A stretch of 64,000 nt of DNA, from contig CALKFR010000008.1 in NCBI GenBank assembly GCA_938084555.1, forward strand, positions 1 through 64,000, written 5' to 3'. A model generated the notes under the pieces. It saw only the letters and a program-made list of their open reading frames with translations, did no database searches and was not told where the DNA came from. Origin of the DNA: an uncultured Flavobacteriaceae bacterium. Its GTDB lineage: Bacteria > Bacteroidota > Bacteroidia > Flavobacteriales > Flavobacteriaceae. Shown here piece by piece: positions 27,824 to 36,150 of this stretch. Position numbers and translations under genes: made by a program. Within the stretch, counting starts at the first letter, position 1; every line of letters begins with the position of its first letter.

Positions 27824-29883
27824 TAACTTATTTGTTGACCGTTACTTACTGTTTGTTCTGGTTCAACAAAAGCTAATTTTCCATCAGGAGTATCAGTCAT
27901 TAAAATCATTCCCTGACTTTCTACACCTCTAATTTTTCTGGGCGCTAAATTAGTTAATACAGTTACTTGTTGTCCAATAATATCCTCAGGAGAAAAACTT
28001 TCAGCTATACCAGAAACTATTGTTCTTATATCTAGACCAACATCTACTTTTAGTTGTAATAATTTTTTAGTTTTTGCTACTTTTACAGCCTCTAAAATAG
28101 TGCCAACTCTTATGTCTAATTTGGTAAATTCATCGAAATCTATAGTTTCTTTTTGAGGTTCTAATACTTTGTTTTTTTCCTCGTTAGCTTTTTTAGTAGC
28201 CGCTAGTTTTTCTAATTGATAATTAACTGTTTTGTCTTCAATTTTAGAAAATAATAATTCTGCTGATCCAATTTGATGATTGTTTGGGAGTAAGACCTCT
28301 TTATCAGTAACCTCATTCCATGAGCTATCAGTCTCTCCACAAATATTAAGCATTTTTTTCAATTTACTTGAGGTAAACGGTAAAAATGGTTCAGAAACTA
28401 CCGCTAAAGCAGAAGCAATTTGTAAGGCAACATACATGATTGTTTTTACTCGTTCTTGGTTTAATTTAATCACCTTCCAAGGTTCTTCGTCTGCAAGGTA
28501 TTTATTCCCTAGTCTAGCAAGATTCATTAATTCTTGTGAAGCTTCTCTAAATCGATACCGTTGAATTGACTTTCCAATACTCTCAGGAAAATTTTTGATT
28601 GCTGCCAAAGCATCCTCATCAACTTCAGTTAATTCACCAACTGAAGGTACTTGCCCACCATAATATTTGTTAGTTAAAACTACAACACGATTGATAAAGT
28701 TTCCAAAAATAGCTACTAACTCATTGTTATTTTTCGCTTGAAAATCTTTCCATGTAAAGTCATTGTCTTTGTTTTCAGGAGCATTTGCAGTTAAGGTATA
28801 GCGTAATACGTCTTGCTGATTTGGAAAGTCTTCTAGATACTCATGGAGCCAAACAGCCCAATTTTTAGAAGTTGACAATTTATTTCCTTCTAAATTTAAA
28901 AATTCATTTGCAGGAACATTTTCAGGCAAAATATAACCCTCATGTGCTTTTAGCATGCTAGGGAAAATAATACAATGAAAAACAATATTATCTTTACCTA
29001 TAAAATGAACTAATTTTGTGTTTTCATCTTTCCAATACTTTTTCCAATCTTTTCCTTCTCGCTCTGCCCATTCTTTAGTTGAAGAGATATAACCAATAGG
29101 AGCATCAAACCAAACATATAAAACTTTTCCTTCAACGCCATCTACAGGAACAGGAATTCCCCATTCTAAATCACGTGTAACCGCTCTTGGTCTCAAACCA
29201 TCATCAATCCATGATTTTACCTGTCCTAAAACATTAGACTTCCAATCATTCTTATGACCTTCTAAAATCCATTCACGTAAGAAAGGCTCATGATTGTCTA
29301 AAGGTAAAAACCAGTGTTTAGTTTTTTTAAGTGTTGGAGTATTTCCTGTAATAGCAGATTTAGGGGTTATTAAATCTGTTCCATTATGACTAGTACCACA
29401 TTGTTCGCACTGATCCCCGTAGCTTTCTTCAAATCCACATTTTGGACAGGTCCCAATAACAAATCTATCTGCTAAAAACTGATTAGCATCAGCATCATAC
29501 AATTGTTCGGTAACCTCTTCTAAAAAGGCTTCTTTCTTGTGTAGGTGTTTAAAAAAATCCGAAGCTGTTTTATGATGAATTTTTGAGGAAGTTCTGGAGT
29601 AATTGTCAAAAGAGATTCCAAAATCTTTAAATGATTGCTTAATTATTGTATGATATTTATCAATAATATCTTGAGGAGAAACACCTTCTTTTTTTGCTCG
29701 CATAGGGATAGCTACTCCATGCTCATCACTACCACATATGTAAGCAACATCTTTTCCTGTTAAACGTAAATATCTCGCATAAATATCTGCAGGAACGTAT
29801 ACCCCTGCTAAATGGCCAATATGAATGGGCCCGTTAGTGTATGGTAAAGCTGCAGTAACAGTATATCTTTTAGATGAACTCAT
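27823..29883 (-). CDS. metG: methionyl-tRNA synthetase
   Basis: A 686-residue class I synthetase that charges tRNA-Met. [16 protein letters not shown] holds the HIGH motif; the zinc knuckle is [18 protein letters not shown] with four cysteines; [11 protein letters not shown] is the KMSKS-equivalent loop. An anticodon-binding helical domain follows, and the C-terminal [22 protein letters not shown] is the Trbp111/EMAP-like tRNA-binding domain (about 580-686). Length and domain order match bacterial dimeric MetRS with C-terminal appendage. The start is 29 nt from the TACTTTTG box at 29912-29919. Confidence 0.97.
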   Translation of the reverse strand: MSSSKRYTVTAALPYTNGPIHIGHLAGVYVPADIYARYLRLTGKDVAYICGSDEHGVAIPMRAKKEGVSPQDIIDKYHTIIKQSFKDFGISFDNYSRTSSKIHHKTASDFFKHLHKKEAFLEEVTEQLYDADANQFLADRFVIGTCPKCGFEESYGDQCEQCGTSHNGTDLITPKSAITGNTPTLKKTKHWFLPLDNHEPFLREWILEGHKNDWKSNVLGQVKSWIDDGLRPRAVTRDLEWGIPVPVDGVEGKVLYVWFDAPIGYISSTKEWAEREGKDWKKYWKDENTKLVHFIGKDNIVFHCIIFPSMLKAHEGYILPENVPANEFLNLEGNKLSTSKNWAVWLHEYLEDFPNQQDVLRYTLTANAPENKDNDFTWKDFQAKNNNELVAIFGNFINRVVVLTNKYYGGQVPSVGELTEVDEDALAAIKNFPESIGKSIQRYRFREASQELMNLARLGNKYLADEEPWKVIKLNQERVKTIMYVALQIASALAVVSEPFLPFTSSKLKKMLNICGETDSSWNEVTDKEVLLPNNHQIGSAELLFSKIEDKTVNYQLEKLAATKKANEEKNKVLEPQKETIDFDEFTKLDIRVGTILEAVKVAKTKKLLQLKVDVGLDIRTIVSGIAESFSPEDIIGQQVTVLTNLAPRKIRGVESQGMILMTDTPDGKLAFVEPEQTVSNGQQIS

Positions 29884-29911
29884 AATATTCTTTAGAACTA
29901 ATTTTGGTTAA

Positions 29912-29919
29912 CAAAAGTA
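29912..29919 (-). promoter_or_regulatory. -7 box of metG
   Basis: On the minus strand this reads TACTTTTG, an exact match to the Bacteroidota -7 consensus TAnnTTTG, 28 nt before the metG ATG. No convincing -33 TTG was seen. Confidence 0.55.
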
Positions 29920-29986
29920 CAAAAAGGAAGTTGAACATATTTTTGAAAGCCCAATGAATTTAGATACATTTACAAAAATCATTTTT

Positions 29987-30997
29987 ATGAAGAGACGAAT
30001 TAAATCTGTATTCGTAGTTTTATTCTTTATTTCTTTTTTGTCTTTTGGACAAACAAAGAATGATTCAATTTCAAAACATATGAAATTAGTTCAACCAAAA
30101 TATCTTAATCAGGGAGACAGTATTGTTATTTTAGCTCCAGCAGGAATTCTTATTCAGAGAGAAGAAATTATTAATCAAGCCATAGAACTAGTAGAAAGTT
30201 GGGGGTTAAATGTTATCATTAGTGACCATGTCTTTAATCAAAATAATCATTTTTCAGGTACAGATGAAGAACGCACAAGTGATTTTCAGAAAGCATTAGA
30301 TAACCCCAGTATCAAAGCTATATGGTGTGCAAGAGGAGGTTATGGTAGTGGACGTATTTTAGATAAGTTAGATTATACAAAGTTTAGAGCTTCTCCAAAA
30401 TGGATTATTGGGTATTCAGACATAACTGCCTTTCATAGTCATATCCATAATCTTGGAATTCAAACCATTCATGCTATGATGGCAACTAGTCTGTCATTTA
30501 ATCCAGAGGAAACTGAGCAAAGTATTGAGACTTTGAGAAAAGTGTTGTTCGGTGAGGAGTTGAGTTATAATATAAATTCATCTAAATTTAATAAAACAGG
30601 GCAAGCAGAAGGAATACTGGTTGGAGGAAATTTAAGTATTTTACAAAATATGTTAGGAAGTGTAAGCCAAATAAATACTGATGGGAAAATTTTATTTATT
30701 GAAGAAATTGGCGAATATAAATATCATATCGATAGAATGCTACAAGGTTTAAAAAGAGCCGGATACTTCAGCAATTGTGAAGGGTTAATTATTGGCGATA
30801 TAAGTAATATTAAAAAAAACACGACTACTTGGGGAAGTTCTATTGAGCAACTTATTTTAGATGTAGTTAAAGAGTTTGATTTTCCTGTTTTATTTAATTT
30901 TCCTGCTGGTCATGAAACAGATAACAGGGCCCTTATATTGGGAAAGTCAATTATGATGAATGTTAAATCAACCACCTCTGAAGTTATATTTAAATGA
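29987..30997 (+). CDS. LD-carboxypeptidase, peptidase family S66
   Basis: Starting at 29987 gives 336 residues with a signal peptide (MKRRIKSVFVVLFFISFLSFGQ); the in-frame ATG at 29954 precedes a TACATTTA box at 29965-29972 and is less likely. S66 features are clear: SIVILAPAG, CARGGYGSGRILDKLDY, the nucleophile segment IIGYSDITAFH, FIEEIGEYKYHIDRML (catalytic Glu) and FPAGHETDNRALILG (catalytic His). LD-carboxypeptidases remove D-Ala from muropeptide tetrapeptides during cell-wall recycling; this one is predicted to act in the periplasm, unlike cytoplasmic LdcA. MccF-like activity on other amide bonds is possible. It overlaps the next gene by ATGA. Confidence 0.9.
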   Translation: MKRRIKSVFVVLFFISFLSFGQTKNDSISKHMKLVQPKYLNQGDSIVILAPAGILIQREEIINQAIELVESWGLNVIISDHVFNQNNHFSGTDEERTSDFQKALDNPSIKAIWCARGGYGSGRILDKLDYTKFRASPKWIIGYSDITAFHSHIHNLGIQTIHAMMATSLSFNPEETEQSIETLRKVLFGEELSYNINSSKFNKTGQAEGILVGGNLSILQNMLGSVSQINTDGKILFIEEIGEYKYHIDRMLQGLKRAGYFSNCEGLIIGDISNIKKNTTTWGSSIEQLILDVVKEFDFPVLFNFPAGHETDNRALILGKSIMMNVKSTTSEVIFK

Positions 30998-32373
30998 AAT
31001 TTATAGAAGATAGTATTGCTGCTTTTGCCTCTTTTATTTGGGGATATCCTTTATTGTTATTGTTAATAGGTGGAGGAGTTTACCTTCTCATACTCTCTAG
31101 ATTTTTACCTTTTAGATATTTTGGGCATGCCATCCAAGTACTCCGTGGTAAATATGATGATCCTAATGACCCTGGACAAATAAGTCATTTTCAAGCATTA
31201 ACAACGGCACTTTCAGCAACTGTTGGGATGGGTAATATTTCTGGAGTTGCAGTAGCAATAGCGATGGGTGGCCCTGGAGCAATTTTTTGGATGTGGATAA
31301 GCGCCATTGTAGGGATGTCTACAAAGTTTTTTACATCCTCTTTAGCCATCATGTTTAGGGGAAAAGATAGTAATGGAGTATTACAGGGCGGGCCTATGTA
31401 TTTCATTACAGAAGGTCTTGGAAAAAAATGGAAACCATTAGCTGTTTTTTTTAGTGCATGTGCAATGATTGGGGCATTACCTGTTTTTAATGTAAATCAA
31501 TTAACTCAAGCAGTTAATGATATCTTATTAAAACCAAATGGTATAGAGGTAACTAATTATACAAATTTATTTATTGGAGTTTTTCTCGTAATAATTACAT
31601 CTATAGTTGTTCTTGGTGGTTTAAAGAGAATCGGCAAGGTTACAGCAAAGTTGGTGCCTTCTATGGTACTACTCTATTTTATTTTAGTGCTTATTATTTT
31701 AATTGTAAATATTGAGGTAGTCCCCAAATACTTTGTTATGATCTTCACAGATGCTTTTTCTGCAGACTTTATAAAAGGAGAATCTGTTATGGGAGGTGTA
31801 GTAGGTGCTTTAATTATTTTAGGGATAAAACGTGGAGCATTTTCTAACGAAGCTGGTGTTGGAACTGCTCCAATGGCACATGGAGCTGCAAAAACAGACG
31901 AACCTGTTAGAGAAGGATTAGTGGCTATGTTAGGACCATTTATAGATACCATTATAGTGTGTACACTAACTGCATTAGCCATATTAGTTACAGGTGTATG
32001 GCAAACTAGTGACACCAACGGAGTGAGTTTAACAGCTACTGCTTTTGGAAATGCGATGCCCGGTGTTGGTAAATATTTACTAATGATTTGTGTTGCAATT
32101 TTTAGTATTTCATCATTATTTTCATACTCATATTATGGCACTAAATCTCTTTCATTTTTAGTAGGTTCAAAATACAAGTATTTATATAACTATTTATTTA
32201 TTTCTAGTATTCTCATTGGAGCAACTGCCAGTTTAGATACGATGATTAATCTAATAGATAGTGCCTTTGCTTTAATGGCAATTCCAACCATGTTGGCTAC
32301 TATTATTTTAGCTCCGAAAGTGATGAAAGAAGCAAAACTTTATGGTAGAAAATTAAAAAATTCTAGGAATTAG
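30994..32373 (+). CDS. AGCS family alanine/glycine:Na+ symporter
   Basis: A 459-residue inner-membrane protein with about 11 hydrophobic segments. Family signatures include GQISHFQALTTALSATVGMGNISGVA near residue 70 and KRGAFSNEAGVGTAPMAHGAAKTDEPVREG near 285. Members of the alanine-or-glycine:cation symporter family import D- or L-alanine with Na+. The ATGA overlap with the LD-carboxypeptidase gene suggests coupled function: D-alanine released from muropeptides could be recovered by this carrier, an inference from position. Its 3' end overlaps the convergent CrtA-like gene by 21 nt. Confidence 0.93.
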   Translation: MKFIEDSIAAFASFIWGYPLLLLLIGGGVYLLILSRFLPFRYFGHAIQVLRGKYDDPNDPGQISHFQALTTALSATVGMGNISGVAVAIAMGGPGAIFWMWISAIVGMSTKFFTSSLAIMFRGKDSNGVLQGGPMYFITEGLGKKWKPLAVFFSACAMIGALPVFNVNQLTQAVNDILLKPNGIEVTNYTNLFIGVFLVIITSIVVLGGLKRIGKVTAKLVPSMVLLYFILVLIILIVNIEVVPKYFVMIFTDAFSADFIKGESVMGGVVGALIILGIKRGAFSNEAGVGTAPMAHGAAKTDEPVREGLVAMLGPFIDTIIVCTLTALAILVTGVWQTSDTNGVSLTATAFGNAMPGVGKYLLMICVAIFSISSLFSYSYYGTKSLSFLVGSKYKYLYNYLFISSILIGATASLDTMINLIDSAFALMAIPTMLATIILAPKVMKEAKLYGRKLKNSRN

Positions 32374-33039
32374 GTTTCCTTCTTGATAGAAAGGTTGAAA
32401 GCGAGCAAATAACTCTTCAGAATACCAATTTAACGCCCTTGTTTTTTTTACCATTTCTGCATGCTTTGGATTTTTATAAGCATAATTCATCATGGATTCG
32501 GCACTCGTCCAAAGAGAAAAAGTGGCTTGCATTAGTAAAGGAAATTCTCCAATTCCTTTTGAGAAAACTAATTCATTGTAACTGTTCATTGATTTAGATA
32601 CTGCAGGAACATTTTTCCAGAATTGGTAGGCTAGTTTTGGTTTTATAGTAGCTCTTGTAATTACTGCTAATGGTTTTGTTTTGTCAAATTCTACAGAAGT
32701 TTCAAATGGGTTTTGCTTACTCCATTTTCCATGACTTTTTACTGTATGCATTAAAATATGGCTGTAATTTAAAGTTGTTTTAGTATATTGTTTTACTACA
32801 TCAGCTTCTATAAATTCTTTAGCTAATTCTTCAGATTTAAAAACTGCTACAAATCCAAATGTTGAAAAATCTGGCTTTATAGAAAAGCCATTTCCACTCC
32901 CAGTTCCAAGTGGTTTAAAAAAAGTAAGGCCATTTATTTTTTTTTGTAAAATTGGAGAACGCCCCATTCTTTTAAAAGCATGCCATTTATTTTTTATTCC
33001 TGAATACTGGAAAAAAGAGATCAGAGTAGTTTGAGACAT
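32353..33039 (-). CDS. spheroidene monooxygenase (CrtA)-like protein
   Basis: A 228-residue soluble protein resembling the CrtA/DUF3291-like dimeric ferredoxin-fold family: MGRSPILQKKINGLTFFKPLGTGSGNGF, TRATIKPKLAYQFWKNVP, FPLLMQATFSLWTS and HAEMVKKTRALNWYSEELFARF. CrtA in phototrophs oxidises the carotenoid spheroidene at C2. No other carotenoid gene is in the window, and homologues in non-phototrophic flavobacteria have no demonstrated role known to me, so the activity is open. A TAGTTTTG promoter box precedes it at 33055-33062. Confidence 0.72.
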   Translation of the reverse strand: MSQTTLISFFQYSGIKNKWHAFKRMGRSPILQKKINGLTFFKPLGTGSGNGFSIKPDFSTFGFVAVFKSEELAKEFIEADVVKQYTKTTLNYSHILMHTVKSHGKWSKQNPFETSVEFDKTKPLAVITRATIKPKLAYQFWKNVPAVSKSMNSYNELVFSKGIGEFPLLMQATFSLWTSAESMMNYAYKNPKHAEMVKKTRALNWYSEELFARFQPFYQEGNLIPRIF

Positions 33040-33054
33040 TAAAAATTATTTTTA

Positions 33055-33062
33055 CAAAACTA
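33055..33062 (-). promoter_or_regulatory. -7 box of crtA-like gene
   Basis: Minus-strand TAGTTTTG matches TAnnTTTG and sits 15 nt upstream of the ATG at 33039. No clear -33 element. Confidence 0.5.
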
Positions 33063-33091
33063 AGTAATAAATGGTTTTGTATTTTAGTAAA

Positions 33092-33451
33092 ATGTCAGAA
33101 CATTATGAATTAGGAAAACAAGGCGAACAATTAGCAGTAGATTATTTAACAAAAGAAGGGTATAAAATTGAAGAAAGAAATTGGAGATTTCAAAAAGCAG
33201 AAATAGACATTATAGCGAGTAGGCAAGAAACAATCATTTCTGTTGAAGTTAAGACAAGGTCGTCAAAAGATTTTGGAAATCCACAAGATTTTGTGAATTC
33301 AAAAAAAATTAAATTAATGGTATTGGCTATGAACCAATATGTTCTTATGAAAAATTTAGATATGGAGGTGAGATTTGATATTTTAGCAATCACTAAAATT
33401 AAGGGGGGATTTGATATAAATCACATCAAAGACGCGTTCTTATACTTTTAA
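33092..33451 (+). CDS. YraN/UPF0102 family nuclease-fold protein
   Basis: The ATG at 33092 (MSEHYELGKQGEQLAVDYL) gives 119 residues, the normal family length; an upstream in-frame ATG at 33071 adds seven unconserved residues. The restriction-endonuclease-like core shows LGKQGEQLA, the EIDIIA motif and VEVKTRSS, i.e. the (E/D)-x(n)-E-V-K metal-binding triad. The family is widespread and predicted to be a Holliday-junction-resolvase-like nuclease, but its cellular role is unproven. The last 4 nt overlap the convergent thioredoxin-like gene. Confidence 0.9.
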   Translation: MSEHYELGKQGEQLAVDYLTKEGYKIEERNWRFQKAEIDIIASRQETIISVEVKTRSSKDFGNPQDFVNSKKIKLMVLAMNQYVLMKNLDMEVRFDILAITKIKGGFDINHIKDAFLYF

Positions 33452-34791
33452 TTTAATTCTTTTAAAACAAATTTTAAATCATCTATGGTTTTTGGAATAG
33501 AAATAATTTGCTTATCCATTCCTAAAATAAAATAGCTTGGTGTAGAATTAATTTGATAAGTTCTAGCTGTGGGGTTCCCCCATTTTCCTAATCCCAAAAT
33601 ATGATGCCATTTGGGCATTTTAAGACGATAACCTGACCATACTTCATCTGAATTTTCCATTGCAAAAGCGATTACTTTTGTATTGTTTTTCCCTTTCATA
33701 TATTCATATATTTCGGGAACTTCTCTTAAACAATGCGAGCAGCCAGTACTATAAAAAATAAGGAGATAACTCATTCCTCCTTTTAAAGAGGAAAGTTTTA
33801 ACTCTTTACCATTTTCTGTCCATGAAATCTCTGGTGCAACGCGCCCTATAGCAATTCTTAATTGTGCTAATATTTTATTTTTGAATTGGATATTTTGGTT
33901 TTCTTTTGGAAGCTTATCAAAATAATTAGCAAATAAATGATCTACTAGAGTTGCATTTTTAATTTCAGAAAATTTTGAAATAAGGTAATTTATTACCTCA
34001 GCTTTGAATGTAATAGTTGTAGCTTTTGCAATGGCAACTTTAGAAGCTTTTTTGTAGGTTTCTTCTTTTTGTTTTGGATCCACAGCAAAGTTTAGAAATA
34101 ACACATATTCTGAAATTTTATCGAATAAAAAAGTAGAATTATATAATGATTTATTTGAAAAATCAATGTTATCAAAAAAATGAGCGATAGAACTACTAAT
34201 ATAATTTTGGGGATTTTTAAAAATTTCTTGAGGAGTATACCTTAATGATGCTTTGATAAAATGATGAGCTAGTTTGCCTTTAGAATTATAGATATAATCT
34301 TTTTCTATCCTTTTAACTTTTTCTAAATTCTTCTTATATAACTCTTTAATTTTGGTGGAGGGATTCCTAAAATATTCACTTTGTAGTGAGTCTAGAGTGA
34401 ATTGAGTCGCATCTATTTTTTTAGTAAACGAGTAATATAATTGATTTTCTTTAGATTCCTTAAAATCAATATTTTTTTCTAAATCATTTGGATTGAATTC
34501 AAAATGGATACTTTCCTTGTTAAATAAAAAATCTATAAACCCATTTTTATTCATACTATATTTAATTCGGTAAGAGCCCGGCTCTGCCTCATTTGGTAAT
34601 GAAAACTCAAAAAAGGCTTTTTTGTTCTCTTTTCTTAGCTCTGTATTTTTTACAAAAATTTGTTTTGTCCCTTCAATTTTATACAATAAGACCCATGAAG
34701 AATTTGGTGTTGGGTTCATTGTTCCTTTTATGCTAAATTGTGAGTATGAGAGAGAGCTCATAAATAAAAATAAAACAATGATTTTTCTCAT
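33448..34791 (-). CDS. TlpA-like thioredoxin-fold protein with DUF4369-like N-terminus
   Basis: ATG at 34791 (447 residues) starts a signal peptide MRKIIVLFLFMSSLSYSQ and lies downstream of a TAATTTTG box; the longer frame from 34827 would begin inside that box. The N-terminal part (about 20-120) resembles the DUF4369 beta domain of Bacteroidota TlpA proteins, a helical middle follows, and residues about 315-447 form a thioredoxin fold with active site STGCSHCLRE (CSHC) and the cis-Pro region INSTPSYFILG. Such proteins reduce or isomerise periplasmic disulfides or serve cytochrome maturation. The physiological partner is not evident from neighbours. Confidence 0.85.
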   Translation of the reverse strand: MRKIIVLFLFMSSLSYSQFSIKGTMNPTPNSSWVLLYKIEGTKQIFVKNTELRKENKKAFFEFSLPNEAEPGSYRIKYSMNKNGFIDFLFNKESIHFEFNPNDLEKNIDFKESKENQLYYSFTKKIDATQFTLDSLQSEYFRNPSTKIKELYKKNLEKVKRIEKDYIYNSKGKLAHHFIKASLRYTPQEIFKNPQNYISSSIAHFFDNIDFSNKSLYNSTFLFDKISEYVLFLNFAVDPKQKEETYKKASKVAIAKATTITFKAEVINYLISKFSEIKNATLVDHLFANYFDKLPKENQNIQFKNKILAQLRIAIGRVAPEISWTENGKELKLSSLKGGMSYLLIFYSTGCSHCLREVPEIYEYMKGKNNTKVIAFAMENSDEVWSGYRLKMPKWHHILGLGKWGNPTARTYQINSTPSYFILGMDKQIISIPKTIDDLKFVLKELN

Positions 34792-34824
34792 AATAAATAA
34801 TTTTAATTCAAAATTTAACAAGTT

Positions 34825-34832
34825 CAAAATTA
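34825..34832 (-). promoter_or_regulatory. -7 box of TlpA-like gene
   Basis: Minus-strand TAATTTTG, an exact TAnnTTTG match, 33 nt before the ATG at 34791. It decides the start: the alternative ATG at 34827 lies within the box. Confidence 0.55.
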
Positions 34833-34878
34833 CTATTTCTTTCTTTAATTATGTACTTTAGATTTAAATAAATTAGTA

Positions 34879-35673
34879 ATGAATTTTCAAAATAAAGTAA
34901 TTTGGATTACAGGTGCTTCCTCAGGAATTGGTAAAGCTTTGGCACTAGAGCTATCAAATCTTGATGCTTTGCTAATTATATCAGCAAGAAATAAAGCAGC
35001 ATTAGAAACTGTAAAAAAAAGCTGTAAAAATCCAAGTAATGTGTCGGTTTTACCTCTAGACTTGGAAGTACATAGCTCATTCATTAAAATTACAGCAACA
35101 GCAATACAGATATTTGGAAGAATAGATATTCTTGTAAACAATGGAGGCATAAGTCAGCGTTCATTAGTAAAAGAAACTCATATTTCAGTTGATAAAAAAA
35201 TTATGGAAGTTAATTATACAGGCACTGTAGCATTAACTAAAACGATATTACCCCATTTTATAAAAAATAATAAGGGTCAGTTTGTTGTAACTACAAGCAT
35301 GGTTGGTTTAATAGGAACTCCATTAAGATCTTCTTATGCTGCATCTAAGCATGCTTTGCACGGTTTTTTTGATAGTTTACGAGCGGAGGTATATGATAAT
35401 AATATAGTGGTAACATTAATTTGTCCTGGTTTTGTTTCAACTCATATTTCAATGAATGCGCTTACAGGAGATGGAACTTCACAACAAAAAATGGATGCCG
35501 CCACTGCTAATGGAATTTTACCTAAAAGGTTTGCAAAGCTAATGGCAAAAGCAATTTATAATAAAAAAGAAGAGGTCTATATTGCTGGGTTTAAAGAAAA
35601 ATTGGGAGTATATGTAAAAAGATGGTTTCCAAGAGTATTTTCTGTTATGATCAGAAAATTAAGTGTCACTTAA
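34879..35673 (+). CDS. short-chain dehydrogenase/reductase
   Basis: A 264-residue classical SDR. The NAD(P)-binding motif is ITGASSGIGKALALELS, NNGG stands at about residue 90, and the catalytic set is S-x(n)-YAASKHA with Tyr and Lys. LICPGFVSTHIS follows the active site. The sequence style is that of the DHRS7-like group with a basic C-terminus (EEVYIAGFKEKLGVYVKRWFPRVF). The substrate cannot be told from sequence. Its stop overlaps the convergent small gene by 8 nt. Confidence 0.9.
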   Translation: MNFQNKVIWITGASSGIGKALALELSNLDALLIISARNKAALETVKKSCKNPSNVSVLPLDLEVHSSFIKITATAIQIFGRIDILVNNGGISQRSLVKETHISVDKKIMEVNYTGTVALTKTILPHFIKNNKGQFVVTTSMVGLIGTPLRSSYAASKHALHGFFDSLRAEVYDNNIVVTLICPGFVSTHISMNALTGDGTSQQKMDAATANGILPKRFAKLMAKAIYNKKEEVYIAGFKEKLGVYVKRWFPRVFSVMIRKLSVT

Positions 35674-36034
35674 AAAAATTTAAACCTTCAAAATAATGAA
35701 TAATTGCCTCTTTCATCAAAACCGTTTGTTCACCAGGTTTTAAGTTTGGAAGATCGGTTATTAACCTGTAATGTGGCCAGCCATCTTTGTCAAAGAAATC
35801 AAACTCATAATAGCCATAAGGTTCTAATAATTTACATATGGCAATATGCATTAAATTAACTTTTTCGTCTTTTTTAAATACCCTTTTTCCTTGACCTAAC
35901 TCTTGAACTCCTATTAAATAGATGATACTATCTAAATTCAGAAGATCTCCGTCAGAGAATTGTTGAGACAACTCTTTAGTTAAATAATTCCACTGATCTT
36001 TTAAGCTTGTAGAATTGTTTTGTATTTTTTTCAT
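35666..36034 (-). CDS. conserved hypothetical protein (about 122 aa)
   Basis: Reading from the ATG at 36034 (MKKIQNNSTSLKDQWNYL) gives 122 residues; an upstream ATG at 36058 would add eight. It is soluble, without signal or membrane segment, and has an aromatic central block LEPYGYYEFDFFDKDGWPHY and a regular alpha/beta look. I do not recognise a named family, though similar proteins seem common in Flavobacteriaceae. Normal codon use and the regulatory gap towards the TonB receptor gene support that it is a real gene. Confidence 0.75.
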   Translation of the reverse strand: MKKIQNNSTSLKDQWNYLTKELSQQFSDGDLLNLDSIIYLIGVQELGQGKRVFKKDEKVNLMHIAICKLLEPYGYYEFDFFDKDGWPHYRLITDLPNLKPGEQTVLMKEAIIHYFEGLNFFK

Positions 36035-36115
36035 TCTGTAAAGATATAAATTTAGCAACCTATTTTTAAAGAATAAATGATATCATATCGAGTAGGATTT
36101 TCTATGAGCTTTCTA

Positions 36116-36123
36116 TACATTTG
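36116..36123 (+). promoter_or_regulatory. -7 box of TonB receptor gene
   Basis: TACATTTG matches TAnnTTTG exactly and ends 27 nt before the ATG at 36151. A TTTT run near 36098-36101 is the only candidate -33 element. Confidence 0.5.
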
Positions 36124-36150
36124 CTGGCTAAAATTTAAAATAATATAAAT

